Shown piece after piece: positions 55,301 through 63,149 of a stretch of DNA of 64,000 bases. Source of the stretch: Paenibacillus marchantiophytorum (lineage in GTDB: Bacteria; Bacillota; Bacilli; Paenibacillales; NBRC-103111); contig NZ_BMHE01000005.1 of NCBI RefSeq assembly GCF_014640555.1, positions 1-64,000 on the forward strand. The letters are read 5' to 3'. Within the stretch, counting starts at the first letter, position 1, and every line of letters starts with the position of its first letter. Below the pieces are notes generated by a model. It saw only the letters and a program-made list of their open reading frames with translations, was not told where the DNA came from and searched no databases. The translations under genes were made by a program, and so were the position numbers.

Positions 55301-55589
55301 CATTGGCCTGAACGACGGTAATTGCTTTGCCGGCAACCAATGAGACATCTTCTTTGAAGTCCGCAGCCGTTTCCGCAAGCTCAGCACTGTAAGAAGAATC
55401 GATAACAATTCGTGATGTGTCTTTTAACTGAAAAGCGCCTGCTCCGCCCGTCCATTCCCGTAAGCTGGGAACCACATTCGGAGCTGCGTTCGCCGCATAG
55501 GTTACGGATGGCAGTTGAAACAGAGAAGCGATTAAGGAAATTGCCATTAGCGCCATAACTGATTTTCTTTTTATAAAAGAATATCTCAT
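52314..55589 (-). CDS. GH20 beta-N-acetylhexosaminidase with cohesin and dockerin
   Basis: A 1091-residue secreted enzyme. A signal peptide (about 1-33) precedes the GH20b domain (about 38-160) and the catalytic barrel (QRGVMLDVGRRFY about 170), with the Asp320-Glu321 pair in FHIGSDEIQGE. GH20 enzymes release terminal GlcNAc or GalNAc. Two repeats of about 120 residues follow (about 555-800; shared KFxGxQxxLxGxKAPGxGIA pattern) that I cannot name but look like beta-sandwich sugar-binding modules. Then a BIG2 domain (about 805-890), a cohesin (about 897-1028: NYDPSLLEFVSATS) and a type I dockerin (GDLNHDNKVSIGDLGF, LNNDKIIDILDLAA). It lies behind the importer permeases and before GH84. Confidence 0.93.
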   Translation of the reverse strand: MRYSFIKRKSVMALMAISLIASLFQLPSVTYAANAAPNVVPSLREWTGGAGAFQLKDTSRIVIDSSYSAELAETAADFKEDVSLVAGKAITVVQANAANAGDIFLTLNSDDTSIGNEGYVLEAAEALSIKGHSTAGVFYGTRTVLQILQQDPSHSFVPKGTAKDYPQFAQRGVMLDVGRRFYSMDYLEDTIKRLAWNKLNTFQIHFSEWNGFRLQSDTYPGLTSTKSYSKADIVQLNEIADRYHVMIIPELEMPGHSAILNKYNSAMKFSCSSMDKDTTGWDIPQFTVDYTKTETRDFIKGLLDEFVPLFKGPYFHIGSDEIQGESNMNACPELVAYKNSKGLPKVGDSFIEFINEMSQHVKQLGKTPMNWNGFEDYHPSIALNKDNVITVWSDEDSSSKQPIAFANEGYKVYAAPGDVLYVTPGKSLVPDTTYLYESWNPAVHANIIGYFMPIWSDYWDQVKTPDGRIGYESGSSFKGNEVGDGEYVIPESNFENAARKPRQAMSERLWGGPRSASASDFFNRVSLIGDEPSVSNPAPADPLGLTVIKNSEQGTDFNRVHYSTIGTSGSNGWVVSGDSYTNLTNAYFDIKFVGTQVKLVGGKAPGHGIAAVSLDGGAEVDADLYASSRQNTTAWYTSPVLPYGEHTIKARVTGRKNSSASGSFLSLERVEVLNRTVVENTVTGTDNHQFNYTGTWNVGAESTSAATNDAYEMKFTGKQIILIGTKAPGAGIAGITIDGGAEKMIDMYASTSQSGANLFVSPILSSGAHTIKVRVTGTKNSQATGTAISVDRAEIVLAEQVNVTGVQVDKDALQLRVGATSEIEAVVSPINATNKNVTWTSSDESVATVADSGNGKAVVTALKAGSATIKAATAEGNFTSVSQVTVDNNAPAAPGTSLSAAASTVQAGGQLTVRLGVSNVTYNVYGQDFKLNYDPSLLEFVSATSVKDGVSIVQTKDQAGTLRLILASEGAAHPVTGTADMAQIVFKAKNVQQAATGSITVAAAILADAQGIETSATASSISVQVTPVPVGVPGDLNHDNKVSIGDLGFAAANYGKTSSSPDWDQVKSADLNNDKIIDILDLAAIAKKFVQ

Positions 55590-55619
55590 GTTGAATTCCT
55601 CCGTTTCATCCTTTTCTTG

Positions 55620-56474
55620 TTACCCTTTTAATGCTCCTGCCGTAATGCCTCCTGTAATTTGCTTTTGAAAAATGATGTAAAATAAGATCGGCGGACCCAT
55701 CGAAATGATCAGCGCAGCGAATAGTGGTCCCCATTCTGTCCTGTACTGCATTTCCCCCTGCATAACCGCAATGGCAACCGGTATCGTATATTTCGTAGGG
55801 TCGCTAATCAGAACTAGCGCAAAAACATATTCATTCCATGTATTGAGCACAGTAATAATAGCGACGGAAATTAATCCCGGCTTGGCCAGAGGAAGCATCA
55901 CCCGAAAGAAGATGCCATAGTGGGAAGCCCCGTCTATTGAAGCTGCTTCTTCCAATTCACCAGGCAAAGTTTTGAAAAAGCTGACTAATACGAACACAGC
56001 GAACGGCACTGCCGTTACCGTGTAAACCAAGGTTAAGCCAAACAAATTGTTCGTAAGATGCAGATCATTCAGCAGAAAAAATAAAGGAATAATGCCCAGG
56101 AATGTGGGAATCATCATGTAAGAAAGGTACGAATAATACAGCAAGCCATTTCCTCTGAATGTAAACCTTGCAATGACATAGGCTGTCGTAGCCGATAAAA
56201 GCACTGCGGCAGCCGTGCTGACCACGGTCACAACGAGTGAGTTCGCAAAGTTGGAGCCGAAATGATACTTTTCCCACACAAACGTAAAATTGGACCAGAG
56301 CAAGGGAAGCTTGGGCAGATCCCACGGCTTGCCTAGAAAAAACTGCTGATTATCCTTTAGTGAACTTAGAACTGTCCAGATCAGCGGATAAAGAATACAT
56401 ACAGACCAGGCGATAAGGCACACTTTGAAAAATAAACGAAATACGGGATGAAGCGTTGCTTGACTCATACTCAT
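55620..56474 (-). CDS. Carbohydrate ABC transporter permease, MalG type
   Basis: A 284-residue six-helix permease. The EAA loop reads ELEEAASIDGASHYGIFFRVMLPLAKPGL (about 180-208), and the C-terminus FQKQITGGITAGALKG is a hallmark of this family. It forms the import channel with the permease gene 7 bp upstream. The GH20 gene starts 30 bp downstream, tying uptake to the breakdown enzymes. Confidence 0.94.
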   Translation of the reverse strand: MSMSQATLHPVFRLFFKVCLIAWSVCILYPLIWTVLSSLKDNQQFFLGKPWDLPKLPLLWSNFTFVWEKYHFGSNFANSLVVTVVSTAAAVLLSATTAYVIARFTFRGNGLLYYSYLSYMMIPTFLGIIPLFFLLNDLHLTNNLFGLTLVYTVTAVPFAVFVLVSFFKTLPGELEEAASIDGASHYGIFFRVMLPLAKPGLISVAIITVLNTWNEYVFALVLISDPTKYTIPVAIAVMQGEMQYRTEWGPLFAALIISMGPPILFYIIFQKQITGGITAGALKG

Positions 56475-56481
56475 TACCCCT

Positions 56482-57435
56482 CTACGTTAATTCAATGGTT
56501 TCTTTCTTCATCAGCCTTTGCAGCGTTGCTGTCGTGATCAAAGAAAGCACCAGAATGAGAACGCCAATCGCAGACGCATAGCTGAATTGGCCGAACTTGA
56601 AGGCATTCAAATACAGATAGGAGCCCATGACCTGTGTCGCATTATCCACTCCGCCTTCAAAGGTCATGATCGTGACGATAACGAATGATCCATTGAGTGT
56701 TGTCATGACAATCCAGAGAACCGAAGTCTGGATCTGCTCCCACGACAAGGGAAGGGTAATCTGCCAAAATTGATGCCACTGTGACGCGCCGTCAATATCC
56801 GCCGATTCGTATAACGACGAGGGGATGCTTAGAATCCCGGCAACTAGCAAGATGATTGTGAACCCTACACCCGCCCAAATCGCAGGCGGCAAGAGCGCGA
56901 AGATCGACCATTTGTCGCCCAACCAAGCGAAATCGAACTTTTTCTCAGTAAATAAAGAGATGAAAGAATTCAAAAATCCGAGGTTCGGATTATACACATA
57001 GCGCCAGAGCACTCCGACCACGACAACGGAAAGCACATTAGGCAGAAAGAAAATGATCCGATAAAAACTTGAACCTTTCATATTGAAACGGGTTAACGCC
57101 AATGCAAGGAACATCGATAAGAGCATAAAACCAATGACTTTGCCGATAACCAGAATGTAGTCGTTGCGAATTGTTTTTAGAATAATATCGTCATGCAGCA
57201 GGTCCTTGAAATTGCCAAGACCGATAAAGTTATACGTTTCAGATCCGCCCGACCAATCAAACAAACTAAGATAAATACCTTTAAACAGGGGATAAACGGT
57301 AAAAACTAGATACAAAAGCAATGTTGGCAGGATAAAGGAAAGAATGAATAGGTTCCGCTTCATCTTTGCAGTGCCGGTTCTCACACTCTTATTCCGTTCG
57401 TTCATGGTGGCTGTGTCTGTCTGTCTCTCTTTCAT
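56482..57435 (-). CDS. Carbohydrate ABC transporter permease, MalF type
   Basis: A 317-residue permease. The start is ATG 57435, directly after GGGGGAAATC; the longer frame start lies before that site. Six helices and an EAA loop (SLYESADIDGASQWHQFWQITLPLSWEQI) are seen. It is separated from the binding protein by a strong hairpin. No ATPase gene is present, so it presumably uses a shared MsmX-like ATPase. Confidence 0.94.
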   Translation of the reverse strand: MKERQTDTATMNERNKSVRTGTAKMKRNLFILSFILPTLLLYLVFTVYPLFKGIYLSLFDWSGGSETYNFIGLGNFKDLLHDDIILKTIRNDYILVIGKVIGFMLLSMFLALALTRFNMKGSSFYRIIFFLPNVLSVVVVGVLWRYVYNPNLGFLNSFISLFTEKKFDFAWLGDKWSIFALLPPAIWAGVGFTIILLVAGILSIPSSLYESADIDGASQWHQFWQITLPLSWEQIQTSVLWIVMTTLNGSFVIVTIMTFEGGVDNATQVMGSYLYLNAFKFGQFSYASAIGVLILVLSLITTATLQRLMKKETIELT

Positions 57436-57458
57436 GATTTCCCCCAATCTAAATGTCT

Positions 57459-57498
57459 GAACGATAGCAAGGGAATCTTGATTCCCTCGCTATCGTTC
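57459..57498 (-). other. Strong hairpin between the binding-protein and permease genes
   Basis: GAACGATAGC-AGGGAATC pairs with GATTCCCT-GCTATCGTTC, a stem of about 18 bp with one mismatch and a 2-4 nt loop. No T run follows on the minus strand. Such a stem can protect the upstream binding-protein mRNA and lower permease expression, as for REP elements between malE and malF. Confidence 0.75.
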
Positions 57499-57513
57499 AT
57501 CACATTAACGGAA

Positions 57514-58887
57514 TTATTTCTTTTCTTTAGCGCGAATTTTGTCCGTCGCTTCTTCCATGCGATCCGCCCACTGCTGCGGTGTAATTTCGCCTTTGGTAAG
57601 CGCGATCGTCGCGTTGTTTCTCGCCGTGACAAGCTCCTCTGGAATGACGATTTCAGGCGCGACAACCGTATTCGGCGAGTTATAGAATTTAGCTGCTTCT
57701 TTCGTCAGAGCCGGCGCATTCGTTCCTTCAAGATCAGCCTTAATGTTCGAAGGGGCTTTGGAAAGCTCCGCCCATAGTTTGCTTTGTTTTTCAGTGAAAA
57801 TAAATTGCATAAACGCTTTAGCTGCCTCTGGGTTTTTTGCTTTCTTGGCAATACCCACAGTGGATGTGTATGGATTCGCTACAAACTTGCCACCTTTGTC
57901 CTGTCCGATGGAAGGCAAGAAGCCGAATTCGAATCCAGCCGGAATGTCCTTAGCCATCTCGCTTTCCACCCAAATGCCGGTCGGGATGAAAGCCGCTTTA
58001 TGCTGCAGCCATTGGGATTGGGAATCTGTGTGGTTCAGCGCCGGAGACGCTTTATCGATTAGACCCTTGTCTCTTATTTGCACAATTTTATCCAGCGCTT
58101 TCATCACAGGCTCGCTCTTCCAAACACCTTTCTCGAGTGTATTAATTTTCTTGGAAATGGAAGTATCATAGTTGTTCATCGCAATGATGGTCGGATCGAG
58201 CAAGGCTCCATTGATGTAGTATGGATAAACCCCTGTATGGATGTAATCGCTCATCTTGCCATCCGCTTTAATTTTCTCCCCTAAAGCCATGAAGCTTTGG
58301 AAATCTACAGGCGCTTCCCACCCTTTGCTTTTGAATAACGCTTTATCGTAGAACGTGCCCCAGGATCCGAAAACTAACGGAACGGCATATGCTTTGCCTG
58401 GCTTGTACTCCTCAGGCGGAGCGATCAGCAGATCGAGAATTTTTTTGCCGTCAATATTCTTTGCATCTTTTAGCCAGTCCGTAATATCCATCAATTGGTC
58501 ATCCGTAACCATTTGCCTTGTGTTGGAGCCGGCTCCGTCAATGTATACAAAATCAGGCGGATTGCCTTGCAGCCAGCGAGGTTTCATTTGATCATTAATT
58601 TTTGCTCCGGCGGACTCTTTAATTTTGAGATCAGGATTCTGCTTTTGGAAATCAGCAATCGCTTGTTTCCACCACATATCCCCGTATCCACCAACAAAAT
58701 ATTGGATTTCGAAATCTCCGGCTAGCTTCGTTCCCCCAGCCTTTGCGCTCTCCGTTGCTTTAGCGCTTTCAACAGGCTTCGTTGTCGGAGGCGTCGTACT
58801 CCCATTATTGCTTCCGCAACCACTCAGTGTTAACATAACTGTCGACAGTACCATACCCCATGCCACTACTTTTTTGGATGTTCTCAT
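57514..58887 (-). CDS. Extracellular sugar-binding lipoprotein of the GH20/GH84 locus
   Basis: A 457-residue lipoprotein with lipobox TLSGCGSNN (Cys24). The fold is a family 1 extracellular solute-binding protein (FVGGYGDMWWKQAIADFQKQNPDLKI, IFTEKQSKLWAELSKAPSNI). It is of the type that delivers N-acetylglucosamine or chito-oligomers in related bacteria. Being next to GH20 and GH84 supports GlcNAc-type ligands, but this is inferred. Its mRNA ends at the strong hairpin before the permeases. Confidence 0.93.
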   Translation of the reverse strand: MRTSKKVVAWGMVLSTVMLTLSGCGSNNGSTTPPTTKPVESAKATESAKAGGTKLAGDFEIQYFVGGYGDMWWKQAIADFQKQNPDLKIKESAGAKINDQMKPRWLQGNPPDFVYIDGAGSNTRQMVTDDQLMDITDWLKDAKNIDGKKILDLLIAPPEEYKPGKAYAVPLVFGSWGTFYDKALFKSKGWEAPVDFQSFMALGEKIKADGKMSDYIHTGVYPYYINGALLDPTIIAMNNYDTSISKKINTLEKGVWKSEPVMKALDKIVQIRDKGLIDKASPALNHTDSQSQWLQHKAAFIPTGIWVESEMAKDIPAGFEFGFLPSIGQDKGGKFVANPYTSTVGIAKKAKNPEAAKAFMQFIFTEKQSKLWAELSKAPSNIKADLEGTNAPALTKEAAKFYNSPNTVVAPEIVIPEELVTARNNATIALTKGEITPQQWADRMEEATDKIRAKEKK

Positions 58888-59028
58888 TCGAAATGACCTC
58901 CCCAGCGTTATGTTGATCCTCTCTTACACCTTCATCATAGTGATTTTCACGGTTCGCAACCATTGATAAAAAAACTGTAAATAGTTAAAAAAGTATTGTC
59001 TTTTGGCGCGTATTGTATAAAAACACAA

Positions 59029-59059
59029 AACAAGCCAGGAATCATTTCCTAGACTTGTT
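59029..59059 (-). terminator. Terminator of the sensor/binding-protein operon
   Basis: AACAAG-AGGAA pairs with TTCCT-CTTGTT (bulged) and is followed by TTTGTGTTTTT on the minus strand. It lies 13 bp beyond the stop of the binding-protein gene 59072-60346 and separates the two operons. Confidence 0.8.
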
Positions 59060-59071
59060 CTCATGCACAAC

Positions 59072-60346
59072 TCAATGACTTTTGTTCAAAGCAATTTGCT
59101 GCAGCCGATCCAGCGCCTGTTTCGGACTTGTCTGACCGAGCAGCACAGTTTGTCCCATATTTCTGGTTGCATTAAGAACTGCTGACCAAGCTGGATCCTG
59201 AATAGGGTAAAACTTTGCGGTTTTAATCGCGTCCAAATTTTGCTTCATAGACGGATCATCCTTCGCGAGTTTGCTGCCTACCGTTCGAATGGTTGGAAGA
59301 AACCCTTCCCGGAGGACAAACTCTTCGTAACGCGCATCTTCATACATGAAATCGAGGAATTTGGATAAAGCCTCCTTATTCGTATGATCGGTTTTGAACG
59401 ACATCAGAACGTCCTGTACGCCTAGTACCAAAGGTGTCTGACCCTCTTTAACCGGGATCGGCCCTTTCCCCCATTTGAGTCCCGGGTACTCCTGCGGAAC
59501 GACCGTCTCAAAATAATTGCCGGAGATCAGCATGCCCAGCTTGCCGTTGCCAAGGATGCGCTGTTTCTCGTCGCGCGTCGTCACGGTCGGCTCCGAATCC
59601 GTTAGCCCTTTTTCATACAAATCTTTCAGAAACGTGATGCCTTCCACATTCTCAGGAGAATTGATCGCCCACTCGCCATTTTTCATCCAGCCTCCGCCAG
59701 CTCCGTAAAAGAAATAGGAGAGATAAGCCCAAATTTCGTTATCCGTCAAATCGACCCCAAAGCCGTCAACTTGTTTGGTTTCCTTGATTTTGCGCGCGTC
59801 TTCCTCTAAGGATTTCCAATCTTTCGGTGGCTGTGTAATCCCAACTTCATTGAAAATATCTTTGTTATAGTACAATTGCCGGATCGTAGCGACATAAGGA
59901 ACCGTGTATTGCGTGCCCTTCATTTTGCTGCTCTCCATCAAGTAAGGGTAAATATCGTCCTTCAACTCTTTGGACATGATATCATCCATACTGTTGAGCA
60001 GCCCGTCCTTGGCAAAATGCGCATAAATGTTCGTAAGCAGCAAATCCGGAGGCTCGTTGCGACTAATCATGGTATTGTAGGCGCTGTCCAGAATGTCCCA
60101 GTTTATGACCTGCAGTTCAACCGTGATGCTCGGGTACTTCGTCTCGAAATCTTTCACCAGTTTCTCAAAATAGGGCTTGGTAGACGAGCTATACTCTGCG
60201 GCTACGAAGGTAATCGATGCTTTCGCTTCGGGATTGGCGGAAGCCGGTCCAAGGCCGTTCTCCCGAATACATCCCGTGAACAACACAGCCGTAAGCTGCA
60301 ATAGTATGATCAACAAACCCCTTTTTCTTTGATCGAATTGGCTCAT
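59072..60346 (-). CDS. Extracellular solute-binding lipoprotein, second copy
   Basis: A 424-residue family 1 binding protein. The start is ATG 60346, after GAGGGGGTC; the frame opens earlier at 60367 without such a site. Lipobox LFTGCIREN (Cys about 25). Domain text includes PYFEKLVKDFETKYPSITVEL, NEPPDLLLTNIYAHFAKDGL and YDWGKGP-like regions. No permease follows it; the operon ends here. It may serve the permeases further downstream, or act as a sensory protein for the kinase, because it sits in the same transcript as that kinase and regulator. Confidence 0.9.
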   Translation of the reverse strand: MSQFDQRKRGLLIILLQLTAVLFTGCIRENGLGPASANPEAKASITFVAAEYSSSTKPYFEKLVKDFETKYPSITVELQVINWDILDSAYNTMISRNEPPDLLLTNIYAHFAKDGLLNSMDDIMSKELKDDIYPYLMESSKMKGTQYTVPYVATIRQLYYNKDIFNEVGITQPPKDWKSLEEDARKIKETKQVDGFGVDLTDNEIWAYLSYFFYGAGGGWMKNGEWAINSPENVEGITFLKDLYEKGLTDSEPTVTTRDEKQRILGNGKLGMLISGNYFETVVPQEYPGLKWGKGPIPVKEGQTPLVLGVQDVLMSFKTDHTNKEALSKFLDFMYEDARYEEFVLREGFLPTIRTVGSKLAKDDPSMKQNLDAIKTAKFYPIQDPAWSAVLNATRNMGQTVLLGQTSPKQALDRLQQIALNKSH

Positions 60347-60371
60347 GGTTTGACCCCCTCTAGTCAAATGA

Positions 60372-61361
60372 CTACTTTTCTACCATTGGGAAGAGAAGCT
60401 CCTGATTTTCTTGCGTATACATATTTCCCCTGGTGATGGCACGGGATTCAATATTGATCTTGGGGTCCACTTTGATACCCGAGGAAGCTTGAACTGCCGT
60501 TTCAACAGCTACATAGCCGAGATTGAATGGTTTTTTTACGATTTCAGCCTTTAAAATACCTTCTTCCAAAAGCTTAATTTGATAAATGGAACTGTCGAAG
60601 CCGACAATCTTGGTGCGGTTTCCGCGTTTCATTTCTTTAACAGCCCTCGCAGCTCCTAAGGTAGCCGTTTCATTCAAAGCGGCAAGCCCTTGGATGTCTG
60701 GATACATAGCCAACAGATTTTTGACCTGTTCATAAACCGCATCCTCCGTTCCTTCAAGCTCGAAATTCCCTGCATAGGCAACGCCGGGAAAAGCGGCAAA
60801 CGCTTCTTGGCATCCGTCCTGACGTTCTTTCTCTGTGAGCGATTCCTTGCCGCTGCTAAGCGTCATTACGCGAAATAAGGAGTCATTCTGTCCTTCCGTC
60901 AAAATCAGACCGGCTTGTCTCCCCGCTTCGGTATTGTCAGTCATAATCAGGCTTGCCTCCGGATGAGAGCGAACCGGTGAATCGATCAAGATAAGCTTCG
61001 TGCCGGATTTGGTTATTTTCTCGGCGGCGGATGATAGGGCATCGTAGTCACCTGCAGCGAGAATGATCGCGTCCGGTTTCTTCGCCAGCGCTTCATCCAC
61101 GCTGCGAATTTGCGCAGCCGTATCGCTTTCGGATAACGGCCCCATGATGTCGAGATTTACTGCGTACTCCTTGGCAGCCTCTTCTGCGCCTGAGCGAACC
61201 ATTTGCCAATAGTCCGAGCGAATATTGTTCGTTTTTAACACAATTGCGATCTCCAGCTTCTTGGGATTCGTGATCCGCAGCATCTCCATGCCGATAACCG
61301 CGACGAAACCAAGCGTAATCACGAGCAGCACGGCCCAGATAACCGGCTTTTTAAGGTGCAT
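60372..61361 (-). CDS. Sugar-binding protein of RbsB type, candidate sensory partner
   Basis: A 329-residue exported protein with one N-terminal membrane anchor (VIWAVLLVITLGFVAVIGMEML) and no lipobox. The start is ATG 61361 after AAAGGAG, overlapping the kinase stop by 11 bp. The fold is the periplasmic-binding-protein type 4 (RbsB-like): KPDAIILAAGDYDALSSAAEKI, KLILIDSPV, EKERQDGCQEAF, NETATLGAARAV, KIVGFDSS. Such proteins bind monosaccharides. Being coupled to a YesM-type kinase and having no cognate importer suggests that it presents the sugar to the kinase (three-component sensing). That is inference. Confidence 0.88.
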   Translation of the reverse strand: MHLKKPVIWAVLLVITLGFVAVIGMEMLRITNPKKLEIAIVLKTNNIRSDYWQMVRSGAEEAAKEYAVNLDIMGPLSESDTAAQIRSVDEALAKKPDAIILAAGDYDALSSAAEKITKSGTKLILIDSPVRSHPEASLIMTDNTEAGRQAGLILTEGQNDSLFRVMTLSSGKESLTEKERQDGCQEAFAAFPGVAYAGNFELEGTEDAVYEQVKNLLAMYPDIQGLAALNETATLGAARAVKEMKRGNRTKIVGFDSSIYQIKLLEEGILKAEIVKKPFNLGYVAVETAVQASSGIKVDPKINIESRAITRGNMYTQENQELLFPMVEK

Positions 61362-63147
61362 GATCGGCTCCTTTCTGGAGGCATTTAGGGAGAACAATCC
61401 TGACTTCCGTGCCTACCCACTTTTCGCTCTTATAGGAAAGACCGAACTCACTTCCGAATAGTTGGATACGTTCATTCACATTGCTGACGCCAATTCCCTT
61501 GACAACGCCATCTCTCGACTTCAAGATTTGCTCCATCTGCTCCGGCTCCATGCCGACGCCATTATCAGCGACAACAAAGACAATCGTATCCCCAACTTCT
61601 GTCCCTGTTATGGTTACCTGTCCAGGCTCCAGACTATTTTTGATCCCATGATAAATCGCATTCTCGACAATGGGCTGCAAAATAATTTTGGGAATATGCA
61701 CGTCCAGAATCCCAGTATCTACGTCGATCCGGAAATCAAGCTTATCCTTATATCGCATCGCTTGGATCTGGAGATAGTTGGTAATATGCTCGATCTCTAC
61801 CCGAACAGGAACGGTTTCATCATTTTTATGAATAATGGCGCGAAACAGCTTGGCCAGAGAGGACGTCATCAGCACAACCTCATCATGCTTTTTACGCTCC
61901 GCCATCCAGATGATGGAATCCAGCGTGTTATACAAAAAATGAGGATTGATTTGCGCTTCCAGCAGCTTCATCTCGCTCTTGCGTTTGCTTTCTTCATTTT
62001 GAATAATTTGATTCATCAAATCTCGAATGCGGCCAACCATAATCGTGAACGTGTGGCTTAATTGCCCGATTTCATTCTTGCTTTGAAATTCAGAACGAAT
62101 TGTGAAATCTCCTTTTTCCACTTGTTTCATATTTCTTTGCAGCAGTTTGATCGGTTGAGAAAGGTGACGGGAAAGAATAAATGAGAGGCATAACGCGATG
62201 ACTAAAGCTAATATGGTCCATAGGAAATACGAAACATTAATTTGATACTGGTTGGCAATGAGTTCATTGGCATAGGCGACCCCGACGATTTTCCAGCCGA
62301 AATGCGTCTCTTGGATCGTATACATCCTTTTTTTGTTGCCTTCACCTGTCGTGAAGCTGCCGCTGCCGGATTGTTTGACCTGATCGATCATCTCCGTTTT
62401 CAGCTTGCTGTTGATCAGCTTCTGCTGCGGATGATACACGATGCTGCCATCCTTATCGACGATGAACACATAGCCTCTTTTGCCGAGGTTGATCTGATTG
62501 CAAATTTGGTTAATAACACTCAGATTTAGATCAACGAGGAAAATACCATCCCCCGTAATGCCGTCTGCGCTTTTCAGCTCACGGCTTAGTGAAACAACCC
62601 ACCGGTACTCGTTTTGAATCATGTTCTGGACGTGCGGAGCAGAGATGACGGATCTTCCTCCCTCCGCCTTCGCGTTTTTGTACCAAGGCTGTTCCTCGAA
62701 GTTGGCGTTCAAGTTCAGGCTTGTAATTCTACGGTCTGAGACAAATCGGTTGTTGTAGCCAAATACCATAATCGAGGCAATATCTTTGCGGGTAATCAAA
62801 ATAGATTGAAATAAATCGGATATACGTTTCTCATACGGCCTGCGCTCTTCATCGCTAATAAAGCTCGTACCCGTAATATAATATTTCACGTCCTTGTTCG
62901 TGGATGCGAGTAGAGAAATGTCTTCCATATTGGTGATGTAGGATTGAAGATTGATGTTCACTTGTTTGACGATTTCAGAGATATAATGTTTGGAATTCAG
63001 TTCTACCGCGTCAGCGGACAAACGATAAGAGATGTAGCTTGTGATCACGATTAGAAACAGGATCAGACACGAGAAGACGACAGAAATACTGGATTGAATG
63101 CTTCTGAATTTGAATAGAAATGATCCGACATTCCGTCCTTTTCTCAT
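61351..63147 (-). CDS. Sensor histidine kinase of YesM type with cache domain
   Basis: A 598-residue membrane kinase. Two helices (about 18-38 and 297-317) enclose a dCache-type domain (DEERRPYEKRISDLFQSILI, GIFLVDLNLSVINQICNQ, GYVFIVDKDGSIVYHPQQ). HAMP (about 318-370) leads to the QINPHFLYNTLDSIIW motif (His about 396) and the ATPase boxes ILQPIVENAIYHGIKN, VADNGVGME and GIGVSNVNERI. All catalytic boxes are present. It lies between the regulator gene (2 bp away) and the sugar-binding gene (overlapping), so all three are probably made together. Confidence 0.94.
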   Translation of the reverse strand: MRKGRNVGSFLFKFRSIQSSISVVFSCLILFLIVITSYISYRLSADAVELNSKHYISEIVKQVNINLQSYITNMEDISLLASTNKDVKYYITGTSFISDEERRPYEKRISDLFQSILITRKDIASIMVFGYNNRFVSDRRITSLNLNANFEEQPWYKNAKAEGGRSVISAPHVQNMIQNEYRWVVSLSRELKSADGITGDGIFLVDLNLSVINQICNQINLGKRGYVFIVDKDGSIVYHPQQKLINSKLKTEMIDQVKQSGSGSFTTGEGNKKRMYTIQETHFGWKIVGVAYANELIANQYQINVSYFLWTILALVIALCLSFILSRHLSQPIKLLQRNMKQVEKGDFTIRSEFQSKNEIGQLSHTFTIMVGRIRDLMNQIIQNEESKRKSEMKLLEAQINPHFLYNTLDSIIWMAERKKHDEVVLMTSSLAKLFRAIIHKNDETVPVRVEIEHITNYLQIQAMRYKDKLDFRIDVDTGILDVHIPKIILQPIVENAIYHGIKNSLEPGQVTITGTEVGDTIVFVVADNGVGMEPEQMEQILKSRDGVVKGIGVSNVNERIQLFGSEFGLSYKSEKWVGTEVRIVLPKCLQKGADHAP

Positions 63148-63149
63148 CT

